A stretch of DNA of 64,000 nucleotides, from the NCBI RefSeq assembly GCF_041296385.1, contig NC_091015.1, forward strand, positions 52,208,345 to 52,272,344, in the 5' to 3' direction. This stretch comes from Aphelocoma coerulescens. Taxonomy: Eukaryota; Chordata; Aves; Passeriformes; Corvidae. A model generated the notes under the pieces. That model was not told where the DNA came from. It did not search any database and worked only from the letters and a program-made list of their open reading frames with translations. Below, piece by piece: positions 43,201 to 58,200 of this stretch (position 1 is the stretch's first letter; each line of letters starts with the position of its first letter). The position numbers and the translations under genes are program-made.

Positions 43201-46200
43201 ACCTGAGAGGACAAAGATCTTTTGCCCTTTGCCCTGTGTTGTTCTGTGCAATACTGGGTTAGACACTTGGAGACATTCAAATACATTTAGAAAGCCACAA
43301 TACCTGGTTTTGAAAAGTCACTGCTCTTGTTGTTTTATTTGATTTTGTTTAATGGATCAAGAATGATATATTGGATAAAAAATGCAAATAATTATCTGGT
43401 AACTTTTTGAAGAAGCATGGTTTCTTTTTGTGTGTTCATATGTGGGTACACAAACTGCCTGAAGCTGGGTGCAAAATATATTATCAATCAAGTAGCTGCT
43501 TCTAAGAAAATACCCTTGATATAGAAGTTGGAATGGTTATGAATCAGCCCAGCAAAATTTGTTGAGGTGTGCTGTAGCCCCAGTGTGTCAAGCTCTTAGC
43601 AGTCTTTACTGAGAATTCATTTTTTTAATGACTAACCACACCTTTGCAGCATCCTACAATCTTCAGTCTATGCTGCCTTGCAGTAGCCAGACAATCATAT
43701 TAAATGGAGAGGAAGATAGAGAGTTTGCATGTTGAGATGAAGTTTTTCTTGGCCAACTGCCAATGTGTAAAGTAGACAAAATAGGAATTATTTAGCCAGA
43801 AATCCCAGGGGAAAAAAAAACAACAAACCAAAACAAACAAGAAGGATGTCTTTAATAATGAAATGTCAGAGGAGAAGGAAATATTGTAGTAATAAATATA
43901 CTGAATTCACTAAACAGAAAAAATATGCTGAGCTCTTACTACAGTGATATATCCTGTAATAATAGCAATGCCAGAATTTATCTGGTGTCTGTGGTTAAAC
44001 ATACTGTTTCTTAGAGACTGCAAGGTTTGTATTTTCCTTAGGCCACTGGTGTTCGGTGCTCAGGGCATCAATTTTTAATTGGTTTCAAAGCACCACGGCC
44101 CTACATCTGGACCTTAAGGCTGTGCCAACTGAGAGAGGAGCGTGCAACCCAGTAAGTCATGAGCATTGCTTTGTACAGCACCTGGAGTTTCCTCAGGGCT
44201 ATCCTGAGGATAGCTGAATTTTCCAGTGCTGCTAAAGGAGTTGATGCTTACAGAATCCATGTAAAAACATATGGATATACATGTGTACTGTTACAGGAAA
44301 TGATCAGGAAATGTTTTTGCATTCATGGATGAAATAATTGGTTGCCAGTAAGAACTGGGCTTGCCATTTTTCATCTTTCAAACTGCATTAACTATACCTG
44401 AGTTGAAATATGTAGGCACCAGACAACTCCTAGCCATTAGGTGTAAAGATAAGCTAGGAAAATGTTTTTAAATGTGCAATTGTTTGTCCGTCCAGCTAAC
44501 AGAATCAGGAATCCTTTTCTTCTGTGGATATTTCTGAATCCAGCAGATACTCACTGTGAGTGATTCAGTCGGATCACTCACAATGGAAAGTTTTAATCTC
44601 AGTATTCAAATGTATGTGGTCAAGGTCTAGAATCATGTAAGATATAGGATCTTAACCCTTGGGAGAGCTTGGATTGCACATTCCAGAGCATTTGGTGTTC
44701 TCTGGGGGTGTCTATACCAGCTCATAGAGGGAGGGTAGCTGCAAGCTCCCTCTGGCTGCATGTGATCTCTGTTAATGCAATCCAAACTCAGCCAAACCCC
44801 AGCTGAGTACGAGTTAAAAACCCCTGCTAGGAGGGGAGTGTGTGTTCATTTAGATGAGGCACTGTGTTAACATGTTTGACTTTTGGCTTGTTCCTATCCT
44901 ATGCAGAGCCCTCCCACACCTGTTCAGAATTTGAGTCCTGTGTGCCACAGCCCACACATTTACACAGGATGTAGTCCCACCCTGATGCATCTTCTCCTCT
45001 TTTGGGAAGTGAAATCCTAATGCCAAACAATTTGCAAGAAGAAGCTAAAATAGCTGCTTTGTTTAGCTTAATAAATGGAAAGCTGAAATAGGATCTCTTT
45101 TTCCAATTATAAAGAAATGAAAGGAGTATGCAAAAGGGAAGGAAAGAACTGTGTAAGCCCAAGAAAAGAACTGGCACAGAAGGAAAATGAGCATGAACTG
45201 CTTGATAAAGAAGTTTTGTCAGGAAATAAGAGGGGAGATTTTAGCCACCAGCTCCCAGTGTGGCTTTGAAATTGTCTTTCAATGGGAGCAGTCAGAGCAA
45301 AAAGTACATAAATTTCTTAGGAAAACCACAGACTTGTATGATGGAATGACTACATGAAATTGCAGCATATTTGAACTGATAACCCTGACAGTCCTCTGTG
45401 ATTCAGCACTTCTGTGTTCCTGTGGATGAGTACCTCAGTGGTATGTGAGCCCTAGGTCCTGAAATATTGCAACAGCTCACAAGGCCTGCAAACAGAAAGA
45501 GTGGGCATGTGTGTTTATGCACATGTATATTTCTCACACATGCATATGTACTTACATGTACAAGTATGTTTATATATATATATATATTCTGTTTATATAT
45601 ATATATATATTCATACATAAAAAGAGTAGCTTTATCTGAAGGAGAGGTGATGTCGTAAGTTAAATACTTCCAGTTTACAGTAATGATGAAGCTAAAGGAG
45701 AGACTTGCCTGTTAGAAAGAATGTTCTTGCTCTTAAAAATGAGTACAAAAACAATGGAAGAAAATGCATATTACCTAAACAAATTTAATGTTATTGGATG
45801 TTAATCTGTCCCAGCACTTCCTCAAGTGATTGTCCTTTCTGTTGTAATTCCTTGTGTATCATACAGAAGGAAAATTGTTCTTACAATTCTGGTGTCTTTA
45901 AGCTATAAACCTACTTGTCCCTCAGAAAGGAGTTGCCCTTAATGTGCATTTAATAATCTCATTCATCTTTAATTAATGTGGCACTGCCTTGTGAGAAACA
46001 GGAACAGTCTTCCTCCTCCTGACTGCCCTTGATTCCGCAATAGAGCTCAGGGGATGAAGGTGAAAAAGGTTGTGTGTCTGTGCATTGATTTGTAGGCTCA
46101 ACGACTGTCACCGGAGTGTCTCCAGGGGTGCCCCAGGGATTCAGAGCTCTCAACAGTGCAATGGCTGAGACCAAGCTGAAACGCATGAGGGAGTAAGTAG

Positions 46201-49200
46201 CATATTTATGCGTTACCAATGTGCAGGCAAAGAATATGGATTTGAAAAACTGCAAAGCACAGCAAATAAAACCCCAAAATCCCATCAACAAGAAGAAATG
46301 GATGATGAGGTGTTTACAGATTTGCCTACTTTACCTCCAGAGAGGATGAAAGTTGACCCTCACTTCTGATTGTTTACTTGTAAGCTGCACAATCGCTGAC
46401 ATCATTCCAGGCTCTAGTTTGCCTTAATTGCTCTCAGTGTCACTCTGAATTTCACTTTCTTTATTAGCACAGCACATGCCCATAAATCACCTGCAGACGT
46501 ACACATTACCACCACATTTGCTCCCTCACCCACACTTCATTCTTGCGTGGAATGAAAAGTGAATGAGTTTGTTTCCTGTGGTGATATGATGTTTTAAAGC
46601 AAACAAAATTGCTGCTCTTGGCTAGGATTTTCAAATGAGACAGAGGAATTTACATGGGCAGTTCCCTTTGAAACTTATTGTCTACTTGTTTTCAGCATTG
46701 CTGAAACCCCAAGTTTATTTATAAAGGTTTCAGTGTCTTAATAAAACAAAGATCTGTGTTTCCTTTCTAGAAAGTACTGGTTAAAGTATCTTGAGCCCTT
46801 ATCTTGAGTCAGTATTTCTGGCCTTCCAAGATTTATTGCATCCTAATTTAGGTGCTGATCTGATAACCATAGTGATGTGTATTATTTCTGAACTCAAATA
46901 TTCTTTGCAATGTTGCAAGATTCAACTGCTCTCAGATTATAAACTCTTTAAAAAAGGGCATTTTTCTCTTGTGTAGGTGGACAGTGCCAATAATGTGGTG
47001 CATGTTATTGGAATGCAAATAAGTTCAAACATTAGATGCTAATAGTTATTTGAGTCCTCCAGAGAAAATGAGTACAGTTCCAACAGCATTGATAACAATC
47101 ACTGTTTAAAACAAATCACCATGTATTTCAAGAAAATACCAACCACATTTAATCCAGATAGGAGTTGTTTGGTTTTATGGTATTTCAAGACTCAACAGCT
47201 CCCAGGGTTTCACTTCATGGCTTAGCCTTTATTGCACAACCAGTCCCAGGTCTCACAGCCTTCCACTTGTATTGCTTTCCGTTCTCTTTTCATGGAAACT
47301 ACTTACAAAAATAAATTAATGCATTGTTTTGTGCCAGCTACTTGCAAGGTGAGGTTTTTTAGTCAAAATGCCCACTAAATTTAGATTTCACCTTGTGTTT
47401 TCATGGTTGCTGGATAAAACTTAAAATATTTGAAAAAAAATTCATAGTCATTGTTTTTAAGGCTGAGGTATGATTAGATCACTTCTTTCAAATTCTGTTT
47501 TTCCAGTGCAGCTTCATAGTTTTCACCGTTTGTTGTGACTCACGTTTTTGTCCTTCCTCCAAGAGATAGGGTGACTTTTTCATTTTCTGAATATGTAAAG
47601 GTGAGAAAGGACTTAATTGCTTAAAAGGTAAAGTTTTAAGGAACAAGTGAGTGAGCACAGTACCCAGCATGCAGGTAGTCAAGGAGACCGCTGCAAGCTT
47701 TGACCTGTGGCCAATCTGCACACCAGGCACAGTGGGGTTTTCAGTGGTGAGAAGGAAGCACATCTGGCTGTGAATCAATACAGAAAGCCACAGCTTCTCT
47801 GCTCATCCCTTGGCAAACTTCATATGATGTGTTTGTTGAATGTCATCCACACAGCAGTGCCACATAAGCAAGGCTAATATAGTTTAGACTTGTACTATTC
47901 AGTTTTACTCAGGTAGATGCAGACTTCTGGGGGTGACCTTCCAGATGACAGCTTCTGATGAGGGAGACAATGTGAGGGATTTGTCTTACAGAAACTGAGT
48001 AGCTGGAGTTCCTATAAGGAAAGAGAAGAGCAGAGCAGGGGAAGTAATGTGGAGGTGTAGTAAAATCTGTTTGGGTGCCAAGTCACTGTAGAAAGAGGAC
48101 TATGAAGGCTTGGGATTTGCACCATTTTTAGATGTTAGGAGCAATAGATTCTGATGAGGGAGACTCCTATGTCATGAACTGCTCATAAAGAACCTTTGTG
48201 CCCACACATTACAGATGACCTTACTGGAAGAAAGTATCAGTAGCTCTGATAAAATGGTAGATTCATCTAAAATAACACAGAGTCTAACAGCAAAAGTGCC
48301 TTTTAGCCATTTCCAATTGACATGTGAATAATGTGGGCTTGCAAGCAACTGTAGCAAGACAGTCGCTTGACAAGATGTTATGTGTCATTGCTTGAGTTAC
48401 TGCAGTGTACTGCACTAAGTGCCTTCTTTGACTTGCTGTGTATCAGAGCAGCAATTTAGGAGGCTTCTACTATATTCTTATGCAGAATTTGACAAGGTTA
48501 CTCATGTGAGAGGGAAGCTGTGCTAAAAATCTTTATGGGAATACAGAAGGAAGCCACTGATATTCTTGAATATGGTAGGTAGGGGTGCTTGGTCTCCTCC
48601 TATTTTAAGTGGAAAGAAATGGCTTTTTCTTCACTACAGCCCCTGATTCTTTCCCCAGACTTTTTCTTTCCAATTACCATTGCACTCTCTCTTCCAGCTG
48701 ATCACATCCAGCATCAATGTGAATTGCTGTCCTCTCAGTAAAAGTCATGATAAATTCACCTACTCGAGTGACAACAATTTCTACTTTGTTATATTTGGTA
48801 TCAGAATTCATTATAAAGTTTATAACAGCAGAGATTTAACTTTACCTTTCAAGCAGAATTCATTCCCTCCACAAAAATTTCCACTCCAGTACTAAACATT
48901 TTGATATTGGGATCTGCAGTGTCGATAAGAAATCTCCATTTTTTGAACTAGCTCCTGCAAAGGTTATCATTATGCTTCTTCCCAGCCCTGCGTGCCAGCA
49001 GCGAGAGGTCAACCAAATACAGAAACTGGAGCTGCGAGATTCTTATTCCTCATATTGGGCTTTGAAACTGAGGAATCATGTTAGATGCAGAAAATGGGAG
49101 GAGCCATTTCCTGGTGTTTTCTGTCCTGCTCACAATCTAATTCTCTTGGTGCTTCCCATCCTTGATGTTGCTGGGTAACTTGGTGCATGCCAGGTGTGAG

Positions 49201-52200
49201 AAGCGTTATTGTCACATGCTATCCAGAGCCAAGTTACCTTCATGGAGGGATCCATGAAGACAAACGAATGACTGTTCCATTGATGTTCCCCCATAGAGAC
49301 TTTCCAACTCTGCATCTCAGAAGAGAACCATGCTGTTCTTCAGAAGCAACTCCTCAAGCCAAAGCATTTTTCCCGTCAGATTAACTTGTAGTAGCAGCTA
49401 TTAATTTTTTTCCCCCAAGGTCCATACAAAAAACTTAGTACAGATCATTTCGTGCTCCTTTGTGGAGATATCCACGAATATCTACAATCAGGCATTTTAA
49501 TAGCCATGAACTTTAATATGCACTTTAGAATTCAATAAAATGTGTGGCAGTAAGAGGAAAAGGCTTTTATGCCCCAAATTTTAAGTAAATTAAAATCCTT
49601 TAACCCAGCAGTAAGCACCTCTTAGTCAGTCTCCAAAGTCTTACGCGCAGCAGCATACCATGAACAAGCAAAAGACTTCATCATCTCCTGCTGAGTGTAA
49701 GTAAAGCAGTCTTTCAGAAATCATGAAGAAAAGGCATTGGTTGATATTTTTATTCTGGTCCTGTGAATGCTCGTAACACTATTGGCTTAGACTCAGGAGC
49801 AGTATGTATATATGCTTCTTGTGCTTGTGATGCTGCCATCAAATGCACCATTTATCTTAAAATTTCAGAAAGAAAGGTCATTTTGAGGTAATTCAGTAGG
49901 CACTGGATGTTCTTTGAGATAAGTAGTCCTAAAATGTCTAAAGTATAGAAGACTTTTTGCACATTTATTTGTGCAATTTAAAAAAAATTCTTACAGTAAA
50001 GAAATTGTTTACTTGATGTAGTATTTCAATATATGTAGAGTAGATCTTTCTGAGCGAAGTGAAACTGGTTTTGTTATTGACATCATTGAGGGGATCCTTA
50101 GTGAAGACAAAAGCAACAAATACAGAAAAGCTGTTTTTAAGACTTTGATTAAAAAACTTCTCAGTGACCTTTTGATTGCCATTGACTGTCACATTGAAGG
50201 TGTCATGATGTAAACATGCTTGAGGAATAAGATGTCTTCTCACAGACAAAAGACATATTTGGTAAGGAAGTTTATTGGCACTGTCTGAGCTACCACTATC
50301 TGTTTTTTGCAGATGAATAGAGTACTCCTGAAAGTATTGATCCTTAAATGTTTTTGAGCATTGAATTTCCTCTTACACACACTACTGTGTTCTGTCCAAC
50401 ACTCCTTTTTCAGGTAATAATTTCTGTCTGGTGATCCCAAGACATCTTACAGCATGACTATAGTTTTCTGCATCACATGCACTAAGCCAAAATTTTGTTT
50501 ACATATTCATCCTACTTGTCACAGTTTCTTACACCTCATTTTTAAAGGCCAGTCTCAGATGAGCCCAATGAGTTCATTATGGAAACACATTAAACATCTT
50601 AGTCCATGAGTTTCTCTTTCTTTTACTGAAAATCTACTTTACGATAATTGCACTGTTACCTTCCAGATGCAAATTTGAAGTATTTTGGGTTTGCTGTTTG
50701 CTTTACAAGCAAGTGAGAGTACAGTAAACTCAGCAGGAACACTGGAAGATTGAACCCTTCCTGTGTGTGACCAAGCTGGGATATTGGTTCTTGGCTTCTG
50801 TCAGGGAGACGTGAGTGAATGCTCCTGGCTCAGGAGTGATTGCTGTCCCAAGGCAATGACTGAGAGAGAAAGTGGGAACAGGTGAATCCTGGGCTCCTCC
50901 CACCAAAGAAGAAATTAAGGTGAGTGAGACAGTGGCTACTGCTCAGAAGTGTAGGAGTCCTCTGCAGCAGAAGCAGCAGTACCCCTCAAGGCTGAAGTTG
51001 GGCCTGATGGTCTAATTCCTCAGGCATTTTCCATGGGTCTTCATTCAGCTTCTTCCCACTGTCCATACTCTTCCCCTTTCCATGACAAAAATGGGCTTTG
51101 TCTCTTATGCTGCTCCTCTCCATCCTGCATCTGAGGATGGGAAGAGCACATCACCTGCCAACACCATAATTTCAGCAGTTCTTAGCGTCTTTACATTTGT
51201 TATGGTGCACTTTGAAATGAACAATGAGAACAAACTTGGTAGTTAGAGGGAGTGAGTACTGGGGCACAATTAAAGTTTGATGCATTTTCTTCGGATGCTC
51301 ATTTTTTGCCCATTTTGCACATTACTTGAACCTCATGTCCTACCCTTAAAACAACGTGTAATATTTTGTGAATTTACTTAGATAAAGAAAACTCAGATTT
51401 TTCATCTTCTCTGCTGAGTTGTATGTCATAGATCCATGAGTCATTCTGTTATTCTGAATTTTTAAGAACTTTTTTTTAAGTGGACAGTAATATTATAATT
51501 GCTTTAGCACTGGAGAGAGTTTTTATTCACTTTGAAAATTGCATTTCAGTAGCAAAACACCTAAACTTTTAAGAATAGACTCACTCATTTTAAAATGTCA
51601 AGTGGCCCCAAACACTCAAAGCATTCAGAGAGTTCGACTTATACTTCTTTTTGTTTTGCACAAAACATGTTCATGGTTTCCCTAGTTTCTCCTGCTGTGC
51701 ATACACAATGCATAGATCGAGCTGTTCAGATTTCCAGTACCTTGATTTTGTCAATAGTTTGCAAATGTGAAAATGCTTTCATGCAGCATTAATTATAAAG
51801 TCTGTTTTCAATGCAGAACCACTCGAAGAACTTTGACAGTGTTTACTAGAAGCAGCATTGCAACCTTGGGAAGTCGACTTGAGGGAAATATAGGTAGGGA
51901 ATTTTCCAAGAGATTTGATGGAGGAATGACCAGGGCTCTGTTTTGGGAGACAATAAATGTTTTCTTTTTAAGAAAAAAATAAAAGTACTAGACTTCTACC
52001 TACCTCTTTAAATGCCTAAACAGGTCTGTGAAGCTTGTCTTATTTTGATGCAGACCCAGAAGAAACTGAATGCATAAATCTTTCTAGGCCTTTTGAAAAT
52101 CACAGATCTACTGTCCATAGTTGGTAATTGCTTTTCTTTCTTTCTCTATAGTATGGTGTCATCATGAAATTGTATGGCTCTGCCGAGACATGAATTTTCC

Positions 52201-55200
52201 TTAGTCCTGTTTTGTGCTAGGAACTTTTTCAAGGGCTACAGATGTGAAAAGAGACTTGGAAGAAGTTGTGGACTTAATCCACCTAGCTTCAGGCCCCCTT
52301 GGGTGGATTTAGATGTGAGCTAAGCCCGAATGGTTGATGTTCAAAAAACTGTTTGCGTAAAATTTTATGCAAACAGGTTTGGGAGTTTTTTTGTGTATAT
52401 ATTAGTGTATATTTTTATGTGTATGTATACACATACTTACATATTTGCCATAATTGGGCATCTCACATTCCACAGGATTTGGGTTTTTTTTCAGCTTTTA
52501 AAATGCCTTTTTGATTGGATTGTGTAAGAGTAATTTTACTTTTGCTATAACCTTGTATGGTGTTTGTCATAGCTCAGAGCTTGAATGCTGCTTCACCTCC
52601 CTCTGTGGCTGTACAGTGCACAAGCCAAGCTGGAAATTTTGTGAGTAAATTACTGTGGTGTTTGTCATATTTCTATCAAGATTTGTCCAACTCCATACCA
52701 GCTGATTACATTAATTTCTCCATTGAAGGACCTGATACGTTGACAACCTTTTAATGAGACTGGCTAATTGCTAACTCAGAAATGCATTGTTTTACATCCA
52801 GTAGTAACACTTAATACAATATGGCTAAAGACAATGCTTGGCTTGAGAAAACATATATATAGTAATATTTAGTATTCTGATTGTTTCATTGAAATGCATA
52901 AGTACCTTTTCCTTTCTCTGATAGGCAAATTGTTAGTTTCATAACTGTCATTTTGGTGTGAAATCCTAAATTGGGAGAGACTCCCTCCCAATATCAGGCC
53001 ATGTAAAAGGAAATCATCATTAACTGTATAACCACACAGCTGAACAAAGGAGAATGCAGTAATATTCCTAAATTCTTACAAGATCTGTGTATAATTATTG
53101 ACTTTTCAGAGGTGACTACTGTATCCTTTCATGCCCACATTCAAGAAGTAGCTGTATATTGTGCTGCTCATCAAACATATCTGTATAAAACAAATGCATT
53201 GATAAACAAAGCAAATAACATCAGGTATGTGTTAAATGTGCCATGAGTTTCTGCTTGATCTTGATCAGTGATGCTGAAGGAATTAAACGGATGACTTTTC
53301 AAAGACTCTTTGTATGCCATGATACTATTAAAAATCAGGATGTTTTTTAAATAATTATAGCCAGGCTAGGAAATCTCAGACTGTGTATAAAGCTACTGCA
53401 GCCCAGCTATTGCAACTGAAGTGTGTTTTGGGTCATTCTTCATGGGCACAGTGAAACTGTAATTTTCACCCACCCTACCTCATGAAGAATAGCTCTATAG
53501 AAGCAAGTATGTTTCCTCTCTTATTTTTAGTATTGGTAGTAAATTTCTGAATGTAGCTAGACTTTACAATTGCAATACTCAGGTTTGATTTAAATGACTG
53601 TGTTTTGTTGTAATTTGTTTCCTTCTGTAGGAAAAACTAAAAAACCCACATTTTATCTTATGATAAAGCCTCTTCTAAATTGATAGTATCTAGAATTCAA
53701 CTAGCAGCTCTAAATTCTAATTAACACTTCTTCCAAGTGCAGATGTCAGCTTCAATTCCCATTTTATAAATTAATTTATCTCTGAAAATGAGGTGCATGG
53801 AGAATACTATTGTTTATATTTCTTCACCTGTGTGTCTACGTCTTTTAATAATAAGATCCTTCTTAGCTCGTGGGAAAACATGTTCTAAATATGGTTTAGA
53901 TTTTGCAGGTCTTTGAAGTAGGACATCAGAGAGTTTTGTTTGCAATCAAATTAAGGTGCTTTAATTCAGGAATTATGAAGTAATTAAGGATGAATTATGA
54001 AAATTATCATTGTGTCTTCAAGTGAAGAAATCTTCATTCAGCAGTAATATGAGGAAGGTCAAAGTCCATTGAGGCTTGAAGGTGAAGGTGGGGGCTAATA
54101 TTAACAATTCATATTTCTTTTCTTACTAGCTTTTATATAATAATACTTTCCATTACCTTTTTTTTTTCAATAAGGTCTTTTCTTAGACTTAGCCATTTTT
54201 TTCACATTTCCAAGACTGAACAGCTGTCAGAACTAGAAAGGCCCTATCTTTAGAAATAAAAACCTGAATCATGGAACTTATTATACTCTTCTCCTAGCAG
54301 ATCTCAAAGGGTCTTTAAACAGCAACAGAGAAGTTTTACTGCAAATAAAGATTTGAACCCAGAGCCGTTTCTTTCAAGTGTCAAAGTTTTTATCATTCAT
54401 AGTCAGTAAGGCCAGCAAACCGAATGACAGAAAGATAACTCGAGAGGACAGAGATCTTTTGTGTTCTGACTGAGATAAACCTGTTTGTTTACTGAACCAT
54501 GAGATGCTGTAGCAGATATTCTAAGATTTTGTGGTACAGTTAGAAAACAATATTCTGTATGAGACTAAGGATATGTAATTTCCTGATTCTTTTGCAGAGT
54601 CATCTCAGGAGATAAATGTAACACTCTTTTTCACTGAGATTCATATCACTACTGGTTAGCTGCAAAGTGGCATGATAGTATTGTTTTAAAGAGAAATATA
54701 GGGTTAATAAATTGATGCTTGGAAATAGTATTAATTCAGAGACAAATCATTGTTGGATGTGTTGATGAGAATCCTAAGTAATATTGCTGGACTCCATGGG
54801 GATTCCCTTGAGCTAGGAAGAACAGGACTTAGAGGCATCAACTGAAATTATTCTTTCAAAAATCCCTGCACTTGCTTTTATGCCCTGTGAGCCCCAAAAC
54901 CACAGATTTGCTCTCTACTTTACAATGTGCTCATTGGTGGTGGATGCAGGTGGCCTGGCTGCATTCAAGAGGATAAATAAATGCCCACTGGAATGGGTAT
55001 TCCATGTCCAGAAAATTTCTTTATTAAGGTTTACACTGATGTAGGCATGAGTAACTAGTATTTTGAAATAACTGAGTTTTCTGCGTTTGTCTTAGGAGCA
55101 GTGTGTTTGTTGCCTGTTATGGCAGTGGTGAGATGTTATTGCTGGTGCCTGATCCCAAGGGACTTCATGGTGTATTCAGTAGTGACTTGGGCAAAGCCTC

Positions 55201-58200
55201 TCCTTGCACAGACCACATGCAGCTCCCTGAAGGCACCAGTGAGACCAGGATGGCTTTAAATTATAGTTGCCATCATGCTGAATGACATTGGAAAGTGAGA
55301 AGCTGAAAAACCCCTTCGCTGCTGATTTGTGTCATAGTTACCCTTCAAGGCAGGTCATGACAAGTTGTTGAGAGGTATTAACCCAGCTGCTAATGCCCAT
55401 GCAGGAACACAAACCTCAGAATTATTCTTGTTTTGTGGCTTTTGTCAGTGTGGCATAAAGGTAGGTGGATTGTAATTGATCTCCAAGCCAGAAAAGAGAT
55501 GTTAATATGTAGCTGGTAGCAGAATAGTCAAAATAAAGACCCATGGGATAATAGAGAATTCTTTGTTCACCCAGGGAAAGATTTACAATTTCCTCAGTCA
55601 GTTGAGAACACAACATTATTAAATTGTCAAATTTTAGCAATTTTGCCTTGTTGCGTAGGAAATCAACTGCGAATCACCAGATAGCCTGATAAATTCATTT
55701 AGGCCCAGATCCACTAAATGACTTGGAATGGTTTTAGACACCCTGTGTCTAAAAATTGCAATTCTCAAGGGTCCAATTTAGCTCCCCTCTACTTCCAGCA
55801 GTGCCTATGATTTTGCTGATATTCTTTACTGCGTCTCACATGCTCAGAAGTGCCTTGTCCTTGATAGAACCAAGTCTATTTTACATCCATGTTCCATCCT
55901 TATCCACAAATCAAATATCAATATGGCCTTTGGGTCTTGTTGCAGTTAATTTTCTCAGCCATGTGTTGTGTGCTACACAAGAGCTGGCAACAAGAGGCAT
56001 TTTTTTTCAGGCCACAGCTTCCATGGGTGACAGAGTCCCCACACTGGCAATATCTGCTGTGCAGCCAGTGTGTTAGTGGTCACAGCATGCCTCCAGCCCT
56101 GTGCCTCCTCTGCCTGGCGCACTGGGGCTGCTCTCTGCAGCCAGGAGTGAGGGAAGCTGAGCTCCATGAATCCCTCTGTCTATCTAAGACTCTGTAACGA
56201 AGAAACGAAAGAACAATTTGAGATACAACACTGAAGCACATTACTGTTTATCAGCCGAAGCCAGACCCTTGATTGGTGGAGCCCAATGTAAATGCTTTGA
56301 TTTCAGCACACCGAAAAACCATTTCGGGCAGTGTGGGATGGAGGTGTGGCCCACAATTTTTGTCACAGTAATGAAATCCCAGATGTCAGGACTTGCTGAC
56401 TTCGGCGGGGGAAGACATGCAGACAATCAATGTGATTGATAAAGCAAGCTTCGTTTATTGGCAATACAGAGGCACTTATGTGGTATGAGTGTACATGCTT
56501 GTCAGTTCTTGATTGGTTTAAGCTTATAAAAGCGCATCCTTCTACATAATTGGGTTAGATAAAAGACTACATTTGGCAAGCTTCTATTATTTATGTTTTG
56601 ACTTGAGAAATCAAAGTTCTCCCTCCCTTCTCATGGTCAGTACATCTTATCAGCACAGCACTGTACCTCCTTAAAACTCCCTTTTGTTCTCAGGCTTGTT
56701 TCTCACGCAGGCATTTTATCATGCAGGCCTTTGCTTGTACAGTTCTTTTATTGATCTGTACCTTTCGGCTTTATCAATGATCCATGTCCCTGATCCTCTA
56801 ACCATTCTTCAACAGTTAGGTATCCCCTTTGCTTGTGTCATCTTGGCTGAGAACATGATGATGACTGACAGTGAGTTTATAGGTGAGTAAGCTATAGGAT
56901 GGCACAAAGAGAGTAAATGCCAGTAAATCAGAAAAGATGGATGGCCACGTGACTGTAAATGGGAGTTACTTGTTCTCACAGCACATTTCATGGTAAGGCT
57001 TTTATTCTTTTCAAAACATTAGTGCAGGTATCCCCTATTTCATGTGAAATAGCAGTCTGTAATTGTGCCTCTATGGGATTTTACATGGATGGACAAATAT
57101 CCCCTAGCACGGGACCAGGGCCATAATGGACAAACCTTGCTTTCCAGGAAGCGCGTTCCCTCCTCCCTCCATCAGGATGATCGATTCACTCAGTGATGCC
57201 TCTTTGACATTTACTCACTGAGATCCCACACTTCTGCCTCTGTGAGGCATGATGTGGTAGCAGAGTTGTATTAATGCAGCTCTCAAGTCCAAACAGAGCC
57301 TGATGTCTTCTTTTGTAAAAGCAGGTTATAATTTTTGTTACCTACCCCGTAATTTTCAACCTATGAACATTTCCCCCTTAATTCTATTGTATCAGCTATT
57401 ATACAGATTAGCTGATTTGCATGCTCTGCCAAGCTGAACAGAGAAGATTCAAGTCTGCGGGTCACATTTATTAGCAGAAGCAGTACTCCCAAGGTACATG
57501 TTTGCTTAATTTTTCATCTTTAAATAGACAGGACTGCCAAAAAATTAAACATACTTGTCTAAGAGGGAGACAGGAGTCATTAAAGGCACTGATGAAGTAG
57601 CAGTGCTTTCAGGATAGCTTCTCGTGTATTGATTTTTAACTGTTGGAGAGAAATGGTGATATTTTTGATGATTTTTTTTGTAAGAAATGTACATTATTTG
57701 TCAATGTTTTTGTCATTATTTTAGTTTTCAGTGGTAATCCAATCCCTAGGCTTCCAGTGTCTGAGAATTAATTATTTCCAACAGTTTTTATCTTCTCCTA
57801 AACTACATTCTTGGTAGAAAAGAAAAAGGCAGTTTCTAGTTATAGGAAGCAGGACTGAGTCAGGTCTGGAGCTGTAGAGATTCCAGCTTGGCCCTGTGAC
57901 TTCTGATCCTGGATCCTGGCTTTCTCTGCCCCAAGTTCCTCATCTGCCTCTGTGTCAGGAACCAGCAGGAGGGGTGACCTGAAGCCTAAGGAGGATCACA
58001 CCTGGGCATGACCGAGGTGCTAGAAAAGCAAAGAGCAAGTAGGATGGGAGAAGTTTGAGAAGCAATAAAGTAAAATTCTTTGCAATGTTTTCCTAAGAAT
58101 TGAGGAATTTACATAGTATGGAACTCTTACTGGCTGACATTTCATTATGATGTTATTCCTCAGCAGTAACAGGATGACCACTGATGGAAAGCAACTACAC

